Shown here piece after piece: positions 43,188-51,571 of a stretch of DNA of 64,000 bases; positions within the stretch are counted from its first letter, which is position 1; the number at the start of each line of letters is the position of its first letter. Source of the stretch: Tenacibaculum sp. MAR_2010_89 (lineage in GTDB: Bacteria; Bacteroidota; Bacteroidia; Flavobacteriales; Flavobacteriaceae). The notes under the pieces were generated by a model. That model did not search any database and was not told the DNA's origin. It saw only the letters and a list, made by a program, of their open reading frames with translations. Where the stretch lies: the NCBI RefSeq assembly GCF_900105985.1, contig NZ_FNUB01000005.1, forward strand, positions 1,922,001-1,986,000, written 5' to 3'. A program made the position numbers and the translations under genes.

Positions 43188-43244
43188 ATGAGTTTTATTC
43201 AATTACATCATCATCATCATCATATTTGCACTCAAGCGAACTGA
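43188..43244 (+). CDS. hisL: his operon leader peptide with six consecutive histidines
   Basis: This 18-codon ORF (MSFIQLHHHHHHICTQAN) has six CAT codons in a row at 43206-43223 and a TGA at 43242-43244. It is upstream of hisG with a terminator in between. Its function is regulatory: a ribosome stalled on His codons when charged tRNA-His is scarce decides the fold of the RNA ahead. The segment ACTCAAGCG (43230-43238), just after the His codons, can pair with CGTTTGAGT in the terminator stem. The ORF is too short for standard gene finders, but position, codon content and pairing agree. Its promoter is at 43137-43168. Confidence 0.9.
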   Translation: MSFIQLHHHHHHICTQAN

Positions 43245-43307
43245 AGATGTATTGAATAAAAACAAAATATATTTTAAACCCGTTTGAGTAAATCAAACGG
43301 GTTTTTT
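43230..43307 (+). promoter_or_regulatory. Transcription attenuator of the his operon
   Basis: Two mutually exclusive structures are visible. The antiterminator pairs 43230-43238 (ACTCAAGCG, within the leader) with 43281-43289 (CGTTTGAGT): nine pairs, one of them G-U. The terminator pairs 43276-43287 with 43293-43304. A ribosome stalled on the His codons would leave 43230-43238 free and disrupt the terminator. A ribosome reaching the stop codon would cover it and let the terminator form. Confidence 0.85.
43276..43307 (+). terminator. Attenuator terminator ahead of hisG
   Basis: A 12-bp perfect stem (43276-43287 with 43293-43304), a 5-base loop and a following T-run to 43307. It lies between the leader peptide and hisG, so read-through is required for histidine gene expression. 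Confidence 0.93.
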
Positions 43308-43369
43308 ATTTCTGATTAAAAGGAAATTATCTTCACGAAAAGATTTACTCAAACAAATAAACTAACAAC

Positions 43370-44227
43370 ATGAGTAAATTAAGAATAGCAATTCAAAAAT
43401 CAGGAAGATTAAATCAAGATTCCTTACAACTTCTAAAAGACTGTGGTATATCCATAGATAATGGTAAAGACCAATTAAAAGCATCGTCAAGTAATTTTTC
43501 ATTAGAAATTTTTTACTTGCGTAATGGAGACATTCCTCAGTATTTAAAAGATGGGGTAGTTGATGCTGCAATAATAGGAGAAAACTTATTAGTTGAAAAA
43601 GGAGGCGATATTCAGTTTGTAGAAAAATTGGGCTTTTCAAAATGTAAAGTTTCTTTAGCTATCCCTAAAGGAGAAGAGTATGAGGGATTGTCTTTTTTTC
43701 AGAACAAGAAAATAGCAACTTCTTATCCTAAAACAGTTCAAGATTATTTAGCAAAAAATAATATCAGTTCTCAGTTACATATTATTAATGGGTCTGTAGA
43801 AATAGCACCTAATATAGGATTAGCAGACGGAATATGTGATATTGTATCAAGTGGATCTACGTTATTTAAAAATAACTTAAAAGAGGTAGAAGTAATATTG
43901 AAATCAGAGGCAGTATTAGCCGTTTCTCCGAAATTAGAAGTTGCTCAACAAGATATTTTAAATAAATTACAGTTTAGAATTCAATCAGTTTTAAAAGGAA
44001 GACGCTCTAAATATATTCTATTAAATGCTCCAAATGATAAGCTTGAAAAGATTATAGATATTTTACCAGGAATGAGAAGTCCAACTGTATTACCATTAGC
44101 AGAAGAAGGATGGAGTTCTGTACATTCAGTTTTAGATAAAAACCAATTTTGGGAAATTATTGATGAGCTTAAAAGTAATGGAGCTGAAGGTATTTTAGTA
44201 TGTCCAATAGAAAAAATGGTAGTTTAA
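43370..44227 (+). CDS. hisG: ATP phosphoribosyltransferase (long form)
   Basis: The 285-residue first enzyme of histidine synthesis joins PRPP and ATP. RIAIQKSGRLNQDSLQLLKD opens it, and LADGICDIVSSGSTLFKNNL is the PRPP-binding loop. KYILLNAPNDKLEKIIDILP and the C-terminal regulatory domain (GMRSPTVLPLAEEGWSSVHS) mark the long form, which is feedback-inhibited by histidine and needs no HisZ. It is the first gene of an eight-gene operon behind the attenuator. hisD starts 11 bases after its stop, and from hisD onward most joints overlap or nearly touch. Confidence 0.97.
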   Translation: MSKLRIAIQKSGRLNQDSLQLLKDCGISIDNGKDQLKASSSNFSLEIFYLRNGDIPQYLKDGVVDAAIIGENLLVEKGGDIQFVEKLGFSKCKVSLAIPKGEEYEGLSFFQNKKIATSYPKTVQDYLAKNNISSQLHIINGSVEIAPNIGLADGICDIVSSGSTLFKNNLKEVEVILKSEAVLAVSPKLEVAQQDILNKLQFRIQSVLKGRRSKYILLNAPNDKLEKIIDILPGMRSPTVLPLAEEGWSSVHSVLDKNQFWEIIDELKSNGAEGILVCPIEKMVV

Positions 44228-44238
44228 AAATAAAGCAG

Positions 44239-45525
44239 ATGAAAGCAGTAGAATTGAATAAAGATAATTGGGAATCATTATTACAAAGACCAACAAAATC
44301 TGTAGAGGATATAGAGCAAACGGTTAATCAAATTTTCAAAGAAGTTAAAGAAGGCGGAGACGCTATTATAAATAAATACACACAGGTATTTGATAAGGTT
44401 GAATTACAAACATTAGAAGTAAGTTCAAATGAAATTGAAAACGCTGAAAAGTTAGTTTCTAAAGAGTTGAAGGATGCTATTCAAGATGCAAAAAGAAATA
44501 TTGAGACTTTTCATACTGCTCAAAAAACAGATAAAGTTGAAGTAGAAACAGTAGAAGGAGTTTTATGCTGGCAAGAGAAAAGGGCTATTCAAAAAGTAGG
44601 GCTATACATTCCTGGAGGAACTGCACCTTTATTTTCTACCGTTTTAATGTTAGCGGTTCCTGCAAAAATAGCAGGTTGTAAAGAGATTGTTTTGTGTTCG
44701 CCTCCTGACGGTGAAGGTAAAATTAATCCAGTAATATTATATACAGCATCATTAGTAGGAGTTACTAAAATTTTTAAGGTAGGTGGTATTCAAGCTATCG
44801 CTGGTTTAACGTTTGGAACAGAAAGAATACCTAAAGTGTCTAAGATTTTTGGACCAGGAAATCAATATGTAACTGTTGCAAAACAGTTATCAACCAAATT
44901 TGGGGTTGCAATAGACATGCCAGCAGGACCAAGTGAATTATTAGTAATAGCTGACGACTCAGCAGATGCGGCTTTTGTTGCATCAGATTTATTAAGTCAA
45001 GCAGAACATGGAGAAGATAGTCAAGTTGTTTTAGTGTCAGATTCATTAGACTTATTTTCTAAAGTTGAAATAGAAATAGAAAAACAATTAGCAAAATTAC
45101 CAAGGAAGGAAATTGTAATAAAAGCATTAGAAAATACAAAATCAGTATTGATTAAAAATGAGGATGAAGTAATAAGTTTTGTAAATGACTATGCACCTGA
45201 ACACTTAATAATAGTAACTAAAAATGATGGTTTCTTTATAGATCAAATTGTAAACGCAGGATCTGTATTTATAGGAAAATACACCCCAGAAAGTGCTGGT
45301 GATTATGCGTCTGGTACTAATCATACTTTACCTACTAATGGGTTTGCAAAAGCATATTCTGGAGTTAATTTAGATAGTTTTACAAAGAGTATTACGTTTC
45401 AAAAAATTACTAAAAAAGGAATTCAAAATATAGGTAAAACTATAGAATTAATGGCAGAAGCAGAAGGTTTACAAGCACATAAAAATGCAGTAACTCTAAG
45501 ATTAAAAGAGATAGATAATGTTTAA
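44239..45525 (+). CDS. hisD: Histidinol dehydrogenase
   Basis: This zinc- and NAD-dependent enzyme of 428 residues oxidises L-histidinol to histidine in two steps. The ATG at 44239 is preferred; a frame from 44200 would overlap hisG and add 13 odd residues. KVGLYIPGGTAPLFSTVLML, KIFGPGNQYVTVAKQLSTKF, GPSELLVIADDSADAAFVAS and DLLSQAEHGEDSQVVLV (catalytic Glu-His region) are present. AGSVFIGKYTPESAGDYASG and TNHTLPTNGFA (zinc and substrate His) follow. All are in expected order. Its end overlaps hisC by 8 bases. Confidence 0.97.
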   Translation: MKAVELNKDNWESLLQRPTKSVEDIEQTVNQIFKEVKEGGDAIINKYTQVFDKVELQTLEVSSNEIENAEKLVSKELKDAIQDAKRNIETFHTAQKTDKVEVETVEGVLCWQEKRAIQKVGLYIPGGTAPLFSTVLMLAVPAKIAGCKEIVLCSPPDGEGKINPVILYTASLVGVTKIFKVGGIQAIAGLTFGTERIPKVSKIFGPGNQYVTVAKQLSTKFGVAIDMPAGPSELLVIADDSADAAFVASDLLSQAEHGEDSQVVLVSDSLDLFSKVEIEIEKQLAKLPRKEIVIKALENTKSVLIKNEDEVISFVNDYAPEHLIIVTKNDGFFIDQIVNAGSVFIGKYTPESAGDYASGTNHTLPTNGFAKAYSGVNLDSFTKSITFQKITKKGIQNIGKTIELMAEAEGLQAHKNAVTLRLKEIDNV

Positions 45526-46543
45526 TTTAGAAAAAATAGTTCGTACCAATATAAAAGCCTTAAATGGGTATTCATCTGCAAGAGATGAGTTTAAAGGAGT
45601 CGCAGAGGTTTATTTAGACGCGAATGAAAATCCATTTGGAACCTTAAATAGGTATCCAGACCCAAAGCAAATTAAAGTTAAAAAACGATTATCTGAATTA
45701 AAAAATGTTGAATCAGAACAAATTTTTATTGGTAATGGAAGTGATGAAGTAATCGATTTAGCTTTTAGAATTTTTTGTGAACCAGGAAAAGATAAAGCAT
45801 TAACTTTTTCTCCCACTTATGGGATGTATGATGTATCTGCTACTATTAATAATATTGAGTTGATTAAACAACCACTTTTAGCTGATTTTCAAATTAATTT
45901 AAATCAATTGCAGCCTTATTTAGAAATGGATGAAGTAAAGTTAATTTTCATTTGTTCTCCAAATAACCCTACAGGTAACTGTTTTAATGATGATAGTATA
46001 ACATATATACTTGAAAACTTTAATGGAATGGTGATTATTGATGAAGCATATATTGATTTTAGTTCAAGAGCATCCTATATTACTAAATTAGAAGCATCCC
46101 CAAATTTAATTATAAGTCAAACATTTAGTAAGGCATGGGGTTTAGCTGGTGTAAGAGTAGGAGCAGCATATGCTAACTATGAAGTAATAAATTTATATAA
46201 TAAAGTAAAGCCACCTTATAATGTAAGTACATTAAATCAAAATGCTGTTTTAGAGTCGTTAAACAGTATAGCACAGTTTGAGATAAACAAAAATATTATT
46301 ATCAATGAAAAGGAAAAATTAGTAAAAGAATTTAGTAATTTAAAAATAGTAACTAAAATATATCCATCAGAAGCTAATTTTATTTTGGTTGAAGTAACTA
46401 ATGCTAATACTATTTATTCCAATTTAGTAGAACAGAAAATAATTACAAGAAATAGAAATACTTTAGTAGCCAATTGTTTACGAATAACCGTAGGAAGTGC
46501 AGAAGAAAATACTAAGTTAATAAACGCATTAAAACAATTATGA
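45518..46543 (+). CDS. hisC: Histidinol-phosphate aminotransferase
   Basis: This fold type I PLP aminotransferase of 341 residues makes histidinol phosphate from imidazole acetol phosphate. It has [67 protein letters not shown] and [19 protein letters not shown] (PLP lysine in SKAWG), and ends with [20 protein letters not shown]. The length is normal. It overlaps hisD by 8 bases at the start and hisB by 4 at the end (ATGA), consistent with translational coupling. Confidence 0.97.
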   Translation: MFNLEKIVRTNIKALNGYSSARDEFKGVAEVYLDANENPFGTLNRYPDPKQIKVKKRLSELKNVESEQIFIGNGSDEVIDLAFRIFCEPGKDKALTFSPTYGMYDVSATINNIELIKQPLLADFQINLNQLQPYLEMDEVKLIFICSPNNPTGNCFNDDSITYILENFNGMVIIDEAYIDFSSRASYITKLEASPNLIISQTFSKAWGLAGVRVGAAYANYEVINLYNKVKPPYNVSTLNQNAVLESLNSIAQFEINKNIIINEKEKLVKEFSNLKIVTKIYPSEANFILVEVTNANTIYSNLVEQKIITRNRNTLVANCLRITVGSAEENTKLINALKQL

Positions 46544-47673
46544 AAAAAATATTATTTATAGATAGAGATGGAACTTTGATTAAAGAACCAGCAGATGAAC
46601 AAACTGACTCATTTGAAAAATTAGAATTTTATCCTAAAGTATTTCAAGGCTTAAGTAAAATTGCTTCTGAATTAGATTTTGAATTGGTTTTAGTAACTAA
46701 CCAGGATGGTCTAGGGACTGAGGTATATCCTGAAAATACTTTTTGGCCTGTTCATAATTTCGTTATGAATACTTTAAAGGATGAGGGTATACTTTTTACA
46801 GAAGAAATTATTGATAGAACTTTTGCTAAAGATAATCAACCAACCAGAAAACCTAATACAGGATTGTTAACCAAGTTTTTTTCTGAAGAATATGATTTAG
46901 CAAATTCATTTGTAATTGGAGATCGTTTAACCGATGTTGAGTTAGCAAAAAATCTTGGAGCAAAAGGGATATATATAAATGATGAAACTTTTTTAGGTAC
47001 AGATGAAATTACTGTTAAAAGAAGTGAATTAGATAAATTTATAGCTTTAGAAAGTAATGATTGGAATGCTATTTATGAGTTTTTAAAGTTAGATGAAAGA
47101 ACAGCTAGTGTAGTAAGAAATACAAATGAAACAAAAATTAATATTCAATTAAACCTAGACGGAATAGGCAAAAGTAAGATTGATACAGGAATTGCTTTTT
47201 TTGACCATATGCTTGATCAAATTGCACGTCATGGGCAAATGGACTTAGATATAAATGTTGTTGGCGACCTGGAAGTAGATGAACACCATACTATTGAAGA
47301 TACTGCTATAGCTTTAGGTGAAGTTTTTAATAAAGCTTTAGGGAATAAACTAGGAATTGAACGCTATGGTTTTTGTTTACCCATGGATGATTGTTTAGCA
47401 CAAGTAGCTATAGACTTCGGGGGTAGAAATTGGTTAGTATGGGAAGCGGAGTTTAAAAGAGAGATGGTTGGTAAAATGCCTACTGAAATGTTTATCCATT
47501 TCTTTAAATCATTTACTGATGGAGCAAAATGTAACTTAAATATTAAAGCAGAAGGAGCTAATGAACATCATAAAATAGAAGCAATTTTTAAAGCTTTTGC
47601 TAAGGCAATAAAAGTAGCTGTAAAACGAGATACTAGTAAAATGATTTTACCTTCAACTAAAGGGACTTTGTAA
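46540..47673 (+). CDS. hisB: Bifunctional histidinol-phosphatase/imidazoleglycerol-phosphate dehydratase
   Basis: The 377-residue fusion has an N-terminal HAD-type phosphatase (about 1-170; [16 protein letters not shown] with the two nucleophile aspartates, then [20 protein letters not shown]). The C-terminal dehydratase (about 185-377) shows [40 protein letters not shown], and [18 protein letters not shown] with the manganese-binding histidines. It catalyses steps six and eight of the pathway. The fused form is usual in Bacteroidota and enterobacteria. It starts inside the hisC stop, and hisH follows after five bases. Confidence 0.97.
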   Translation: MKKILFIDRDGTLIKEPADEQTDSFEKLEFYPKVFQGLSKIASELDFELVLVTNQDGLGTEVYPENTFWPVHNFVMNTLKDEGILFTEEIIDRTFAKDNQPTRKPNTGLLTKFFSEEYDLANSFVIGDRLTDVELAKNLGAKGIYINDETFLGTDEITVKRSELDKFIALESNDWNAIYEFLKLDERTASVVRNTNETKINIQLNLDGIGKSKIDTGIAFFDHMLDQIARHGQMDLDINVVGDLEVDEHHTIEDTAIALGEVFNKALGNKLGIERYGFCLPMDDCLAQVAIDFGGRNWLVWEAEFKREMVGKMPTEMFIHFFKSFTDGAKCNLNIKAEGANEHHKIEAIFKAFAKAIKVAVKRDTSKMILPSTKGTL

Positions 47674-47678
47674 TTAAT

Positions 47679-48260
47679 ATGATAGCAATTATAAAATATA
47701 ATGCAGGTAATATACGATCTGTACAAAATGCAATTACGCGTTTAGGCTTTGCCAGTATAATAACTGATGATGCTGAAGAAATAAGAAAGGCTGAAAAAGT
47801 TATTTTTCCTGGGGTAGGTGAGGCAAGTTCTGCAATGGCGTATTTAAAAGAAAGAAAATTAGATGAGGTTTTAATTTCTTTAAAGCAGCCAGTGCTTGGT
47901 ATTTGTTTAGGATTACAGCTTATGTGTACTTTCTCTGAGGAGGGAAATACTAAGTGCTTAGGTATTTTTGATACAGTTACAAAGCAATTTCCACCTTTAA
48001 AAAAAGTACCTCATATGGGTTGGAATAATTTTTCAGAAATAAAAGAATCTAAGGTAGTTGAAAATTTGAATGAATTAGATGATGTTTATTATGTACATGG
48101 TTATTATGCAGATGTATGTAGTGACACAGTTGCTAGTTGTAATTATATACTTCCTTTTAGTTCTATAATGCAGAAGAATAATTTTTATGCAATGCAGTTT
48201 CATCCCGAAAAATCAGCTAGCGTTGGAGAAAAATTATTAAATAACTTTCTAAACATTTAA
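47679..48260 (+). CDS. hisH: Imidazole glycerol phosphate synthase, glutaminase subunit
   Basis: This class I glutamine amidotransferase of 193 residues feeds ammonia to HisF. IIKYNAGNIRSVQNAITRLG opens it. The nucleophile elbow PVLGICLGLQLMCTFSEEG carries the catalytic cysteine, VPHMGWNNF is the binding segment, and MQFHPEKSASVGEKLLNNF supplies the His-Glu pair. Length and motifs are normal. It lies five bases after hisB, and hisA begins 24 bases further on. Confidence 0.97.
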   Translation: MIAIIKYNAGNIRSVQNAITRLGFASIITDDAEEIRKAEKVIFPGVGEASSAMAYLKERKLDEVLISLKQPVLGICLGLQLMCTFSEEGNTKCLGIFDTVTKQFPPLKKVPHMGWNNFSEIKESKVVENLNELDDVYYVHGYYADVCSDTVASCNYILPFSSIMQKNNFYAMQFHPEKSASVGEKLLNNFLNI

Positions 48261-48284
48261 AAAATAACCGTTAAATAAAGAAAA

Positions 48285-48998
48285 ATGAGAATTATACCAG
48301 CTATAGATATTATTGAAGGAAAATGTGTACGTCTTACAAAAGGAGATTATGCAACAAAAAAAGTATACAATGAAAACCCAGTTGAGGTAGCAAAAGAATT
48401 TGAAGACAGTGGTATTCAATTTTTACATTTAGTAGATTTAGATGGAGCAAAATCTAATCATATAGTAAACTATAAAATTTTAGAACAAATAGCTTCAAAG
48501 ACTAATTTGAAAATAGATTTTGGAGGAGGATTAAAGTCTGATGATGATTTACGTATAGCTTTTGAAAATGGAGCTAGTCAAATAACGGGTGGTAGTATAG
48601 CTGTTAAAAATCCAGATGTTTTTATAGGATGGTTAACTAAATACGGAAGTGATAAAATTATTTTAGGAGCAGATTGTAAAAATAGAAAAATAGCAACACA
48701 TGGTTGGTTAGAAACTTCAGAGGTGGATGTTGTTGATTTTATTAAAGAATATGAGGAAATAGGAATGAAGAATGTCATTTGTACTGATGTTGCTAAAGAC
48801 GGAATGTTACAGGGAACTTCTAATGTTTTGTATAAAGAAATAATAAAAGAAACGAATGTAAATCTAATAGCAAGTGGAGGAGTTTCATCTATTAATGATT
48901 TATTAGTATTAAAAGAAATGAAATGTGAAGGAGCTATTTTAGGAAAAGCAATTTATGAGGGGTACATAACCTTAAAAGAATTAGAGCAATTATGTTAA
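48285..48998 (+). CDS. hisA: ProFAR isomerase (1-(5-phosphoribosyl)-5-[(5-phosphoribosylamino)methylideneamino] imidazole-4-carboxamide isomerase)
   Basis: This TIM-barrel enzyme of 237 residues opens the ribose ring in an Amadori rearrangement. [20 protein letters not shown] carries the first catalytic Asp (AIDI). [26 protein letters not shown] and [15 protein letters not shown] (second catalytic Asp, TDVAKDG) follow, with [16 protein letters not shown] as phosphate loop. It is related in sequence to hisF just downstream, by ancient duplication. The two overlap by seven bases. Confidence 0.97.
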   Translation: MRIIPAIDIIEGKCVRLTKGDYATKKVYNENPVEVAKEFEDSGIQFLHLVDLDGAKSNHIVNYKILEQIASKTNLKIDFGGGLKSDDDLRIAFENGASQITGGSIAVKNPDVFIGWLTKYGSDKIILGADCKNRKIATHGWLETSEVDVVDFIKEYEEIGMKNVICTDVAKDGMLQGTSNVLYKEIIKETNVNLIASGGVSSINDLLVLKEMKCEGAILGKAIYEGYITLKELEQLC

Positions 48999-49744
48999 AA
49001 AAACGAATTATACCATGCTTAGATATTAAGAATGGCAGAACAGTGAAAGGAGTCAACTTTATAGATATTAAAGACGCTGGAGATCCTATTGAATTAGCGA
49101 AGCAATATGTAAAAGATGGTGCAGATGAGTTAGTGTTTTTAGATATTACAGCTACCGTTGAAAATCGTAAAACATTAGTAGAATTAGTTGAACGTATTGC
49201 TGAAGAAATTAATATTCCTTTTACTGTAGGTGGAGGAATAAGTTCAGTAGATGATGCGTTAGTTTTAATTAAAGCAGGTGCTGATAAAGTGAGTGTAAAT
49301 TCATCCGCAGTTAAAAACCCACAATTAATTACAGATTTAAAAAACCGTTTCGGAAGTCAATTTGTAGTTGTTGCTATTGATACTAAATATGTAAATGAAA
49401 AATGGAAAGTATTTACAAAAGGAGGTAGAAATGAAACTGAATTAGAAACAATTTCTTGGAGTAAAGAAATAGAAAAACTTGGAGCCGGAGAAATTTTACT
49501 AACCTCAATGAATAGTGATGGAACTAAAGCCGGATTTTCAATTGATATAACAAATTCAGTTAGTAAAGCTGTTAATATTCCTGTTATTGCTTCAGGAGGA
49601 GCAGGAAAAGAAGAGCACTTTAAAGATGTGTTTACAAAAACTGAAGCTAGTGCAGGATTAGCTGCCAGTATTTTTCATTTTGAAGAAATACCAGTGCCAA
49701 AACTTAAACAATATTTAAAAAAACAAAATATACCAGTACGATGA
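48992..49744 (+). CDS. hisF: Imidazole glycerol phosphate synthase, cyclase subunit
   Basis: This TIM-barrel enzyme of 250 residues forms the imidazole ring with ammonia from His[21 protein letters not shown] (catalytic Asp in CLDIK), [50 protein letters not shown] and [20 protein letters not shown] (second catalytic Asp in NSDGT) are present, as is [20 protein letters not shown]. Motif order is that of HisF and distinguishes it from HisA. Overlaps: seven bases with hisA and four with hisI (ATGA). Confidence 0.97.
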   Translation: MLKKRIIPCLDIKNGRTVKGVNFIDIKDAGDPIELAKQYVKDGADELVFLDITATVENRKTLVELVERIAEEINIPFTVGGGISSVDDALVLIKAGADKVSVNSSAVKNPQLITDLKNRFGSQFVVVAIDTKYVNEKWKVFTKGGRNETELETISWSKEIEKLGAGEILLTSMNSDGTKAGFSIDITNSVSKAVNIPVIASGGAGKEEHFKDVFTKTEASAGLAASIFHFEEIPVPKLKQYLKKQNIPVR

Positions 49745-50325
49745 ATATAGATTTTACAAAAGGAGATGGATTAGTTCCAGTTATAATCCAAAATAATTCC
49801 ACATTACAAGTTTTAATGCTGGGGTATATGAATAAAGAAGCTTTTTTGAAAACTAAGAAAGAAAAAAAAGTTACATTTTTTAGTAGAAGTAAAAATAGAT
49901 TATGGACTAAAGGAGAAGAATCTGGTAACTTTTTATTAGTAAAAGATATTCAAATTGACTGTGATAATGATACCATTTTAATAAAAGTTGTGCCAGAGGG
50001 GCCAACTTGTCATAAAGGAACGACTTCATGTTTTGCTGAAGAAACGTCAAAAGGCTTTTTATATGAATTAGAAAGAATTGTAAGTAATCGTATAGATAAT
50101 GATATAGAAACGTCATACACTAATAAGTTGTTTAAAAGAGGTATTAATAAGGTAGCTCAAAAAGTAGGAGAAGAAGCTGTAGAGCTTGTTATTGAAGCAA
50201 AAGATGATAATGATAGTTTGTTTAAAAATGAAGCGGCTGATTTACTATATCACTTTGTAATTTTATTAAAGGCAAAAGGTTTTACATTACTCGAAATTGA
50301 AGATGTTTTGAAGAAAAGAAATTAA
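49741..50325 (+). CDS. hisI: Bifunctional phosphoribosyl-AMP cyclohydrolase/phosphoribosyl-ATP pyrophosphatase
   Basis: This is a 194-residue HisIE fusion. The N-terminal cyclohydrolase (about 1-100) has [53 protein letters not shown] and [13 protein letters not shown] with zinc/magnesium ligands. The C-terminal pyrophosphatase (about 105-194) has [31 protein letters not shown] and [18 protein letters not shown], the MazG-like metal site. It catalyses steps two and three. It closes the his operon; two terminator hairpins follow. Confidence 0.97.
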   Translation: MNIDFTKGDGLVPVIIQNNSTLQVLMLGYMNKEAFLKTKKEKKVTFFSRSKNRLWTKGEESGNFLLVKDIQIDCDNDTILIKVVPEGPTCHKGTTSCFAEETSKGFLYELERIVSNRIDNDIETSYTNKLFKRGINKVAQKVGEEAVELVIEAKDDNDSLFKNEAADLLYHFVILLKAKGFTLLEIEDVLKKRN

Positions 50326-50341
50326 TGTTTAACTTTTTTTA

Positions 50342-50371
50342 TTGTTTGTTAAACAAAAAATCGTATATTTG
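50342..50371 (+). promoter_or_regulatory. Promoter-like elements overlapping the his terminator region
   Basis: TTG (50342-50344) and TATATTTG (50364-50371) are spaced by 19 bases, a close match to the flavobacterial consensus. The predicted start (about 50377) falls inside the left arm of the first terminator. It may serve the fasciclin gene, 145 bases on, or a very short RNA. Confidence 0.5.
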
Positions 50372-50372
50372 G

Positions 50373-50412
50373 ATAACGCTTTTAGAAATCTTAATCAAAG
50401 CGTTATTTTTTT
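50373..50412 (+). terminator. First terminator after the his operon
   Basis: A 10-bp stem (50373-50382 with 50397-50406), a 14-base loop and a T-run to 50412. It lies 47 bases after the hisI stop. Confidence 0.85.
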
Positions 50413-50440
50413 AGCTAAATCAATTTTGTTTAGCTTTTTT
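50413..50440 (+). terminator. Second, tandem terminator after the his operon
   Basis: A 7-bp stem (50413-50419 with 50429-50435) and a 9-base loop, followed by T to 50440. It directly abuts the first hairpin. Confidence 0.65.
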
Positions 50441-50521
50441 GTACAAATGTTAAACAATGTCTAAATTAACCGAAAAAAGACATAAAAAAAAGAGTAGGTA
50501 TTAATGTAAAATCTATTAGAA

Positions 50522-51484
50522 ATGTTTACTAAAAATTTTAAAACTGTTCTAACACTTAGTTTATTATTGTGTCTTTCATCTTTTACTTCATGTAGCGATG
50601 ATGATGTAATTGATGAAAAACAAAAAGATATTGTTGAATTAGCATCTGCAACTTCAACATTAAGTACTTTAGTTTCTGCTGTTCAAAAGGCAGGCTTGGT
50701 TGATGCATTAAAAGCTGATGGCCCATTTACCGTATTTGCTCCTACAAATGATGCTTTTCAAGCATTGTTAGATTCTAACAGTAGTTGGAATTCATTGGAT
50801 GATATTCCTGTTGAAACCTTAAAAACTGTATTAATGTTTCATGTACTAACCTCAAAAGTTAAATCAACAGATCTATCAAATGTTTATGTAAATACATTGG
50901 CTACTGGTCCGAATGATGAAAATTTATCATTACAAGTTGAAACAACTGGAGGTGTTGAATTTAATGGAGACTCAAAACCTGTTACAGTAGATGTGGAAGC
51001 TAGAAATGGAGTAGTACATATTATTGATAAAGTAATGTTACCTCCAAATGTTGTTACATTAGCATTAAATAATTCAGGTTTTACTAATTTAGTAACTGCT
51101 TTAACGGATAGTAGGCATACAACTGATTTTGTAACTGTTTTGAAGGGAGATGGTCCTTTTACCGTTTTTGCACCTACTAACAGAGCTTTTGAAGAATTAT
51201 TAGCCACTAATTCTTCTTGGAATTCAATTGGGGATATTCCAATAGCTACTCTTGATGCTGTATTAAAATATCATGTTGTTAATGGAGCAAATGTTCAGTC
51301 TAAACAATTAACGAATAATCAAGAGGTAACAATGCTATCAGGAGACAAAATAACGGTTGACTTGTCAAGTGGTGCAAAATTGAAAACAACTAGCAATCAA
51401 TCAGTAGTTATATCTTCAACTGATGTACAGGGAGCAAATGGAGTAATTCATGTAGTTGATAGTGTTCTTTTACCTGCAAACTAG
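50522..51484 (+). CDS. Lipoprotein with two fasciclin (FAS1) domains
   Basis: The 320-residue protein starts with a lipoprotein signal ending FTSCSDDD. Two FAS1 domains follow (about 35-180 and 185-320). Each has the H1 box (ADGPFTVFAPTNDAFQALLD and GDGPFTVFAPTNRAFEELLA) and the H2-type ending (NGVVHIIDKVMLPP and NGVIHVVDSVLLPA). FAS1 domains mediate adhesion in extracellular or cell-surface proteins. After lipidation the aspartate-rich linker behind the cysteine may favour surface export in Bacteroidota. It is monocistronic between terminators. Confidence 0.93.
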   Translation: MFTKNFKTVLTLSLLLCLSSFTSCSDDDVIDEKQKDIVELASATSTLSTLVSAVQKAGLVDALKADGPFTVFAPTNDAFQALLDSNSSWNSLDDIPVETLKTVLMFHVLTSKVKSTDLSNVYVNTLATGPNDENLSLQVETTGGVEFNGDSKPVTVDVEARNGVVHIIDKVMLPPNVVTLALNNSGFTNLVTALTDSRHTTDFVTVLKGDGPFTVFAPTNRAFEELLATNSSWNSIGDIPIATLDAVLKYHVVNGANVQSKQLTNNQEVTMLSGDKITVDLSSGAKLKTTSNQSVVISSTDVQGANGVIHVVDSVLLPAN

Positions 51485-51511
51485 GTTTGTAGTAATTAAT
51501 ATTTAGGGATT

Positions 51512-51549
51512 AAAAACTGTCTAAAAATAATTTTTTAGACAGTTTTTTT
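51512..51549. terminator. Terminator between the fasciclin and PLP-enzyme genes
   Basis: A strong stem (51512-51527 with 51532-51547), a 4-base loop, A-rich left and T-rich right. It lies between convergent genes and can act on both strands. Confidence 0.9.
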
Positions 51550-51571
51550 GTGAAATGATAATATGTAAGAT

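Noticed and set aside
43206..43223. Run of CAT (six copies) as a microsatellite
   Set aside because: It lies in frame in a short ORF directly ahead of a terminator and hisG, and pairs as expected for an attenuator, so it is a leader peptide and not a random repeat.
43362..43640. Minus-strand ORF over hisG, along with similar antisense frames across the window (for example 6869-7129, 18649-18864, 25851-26162, 51207-50884)
   Set aside because: They lie antisense to clear genes, have low-complexity Leu/Phe/Ser composition from reading AT-rich codons backward, and show no family features.
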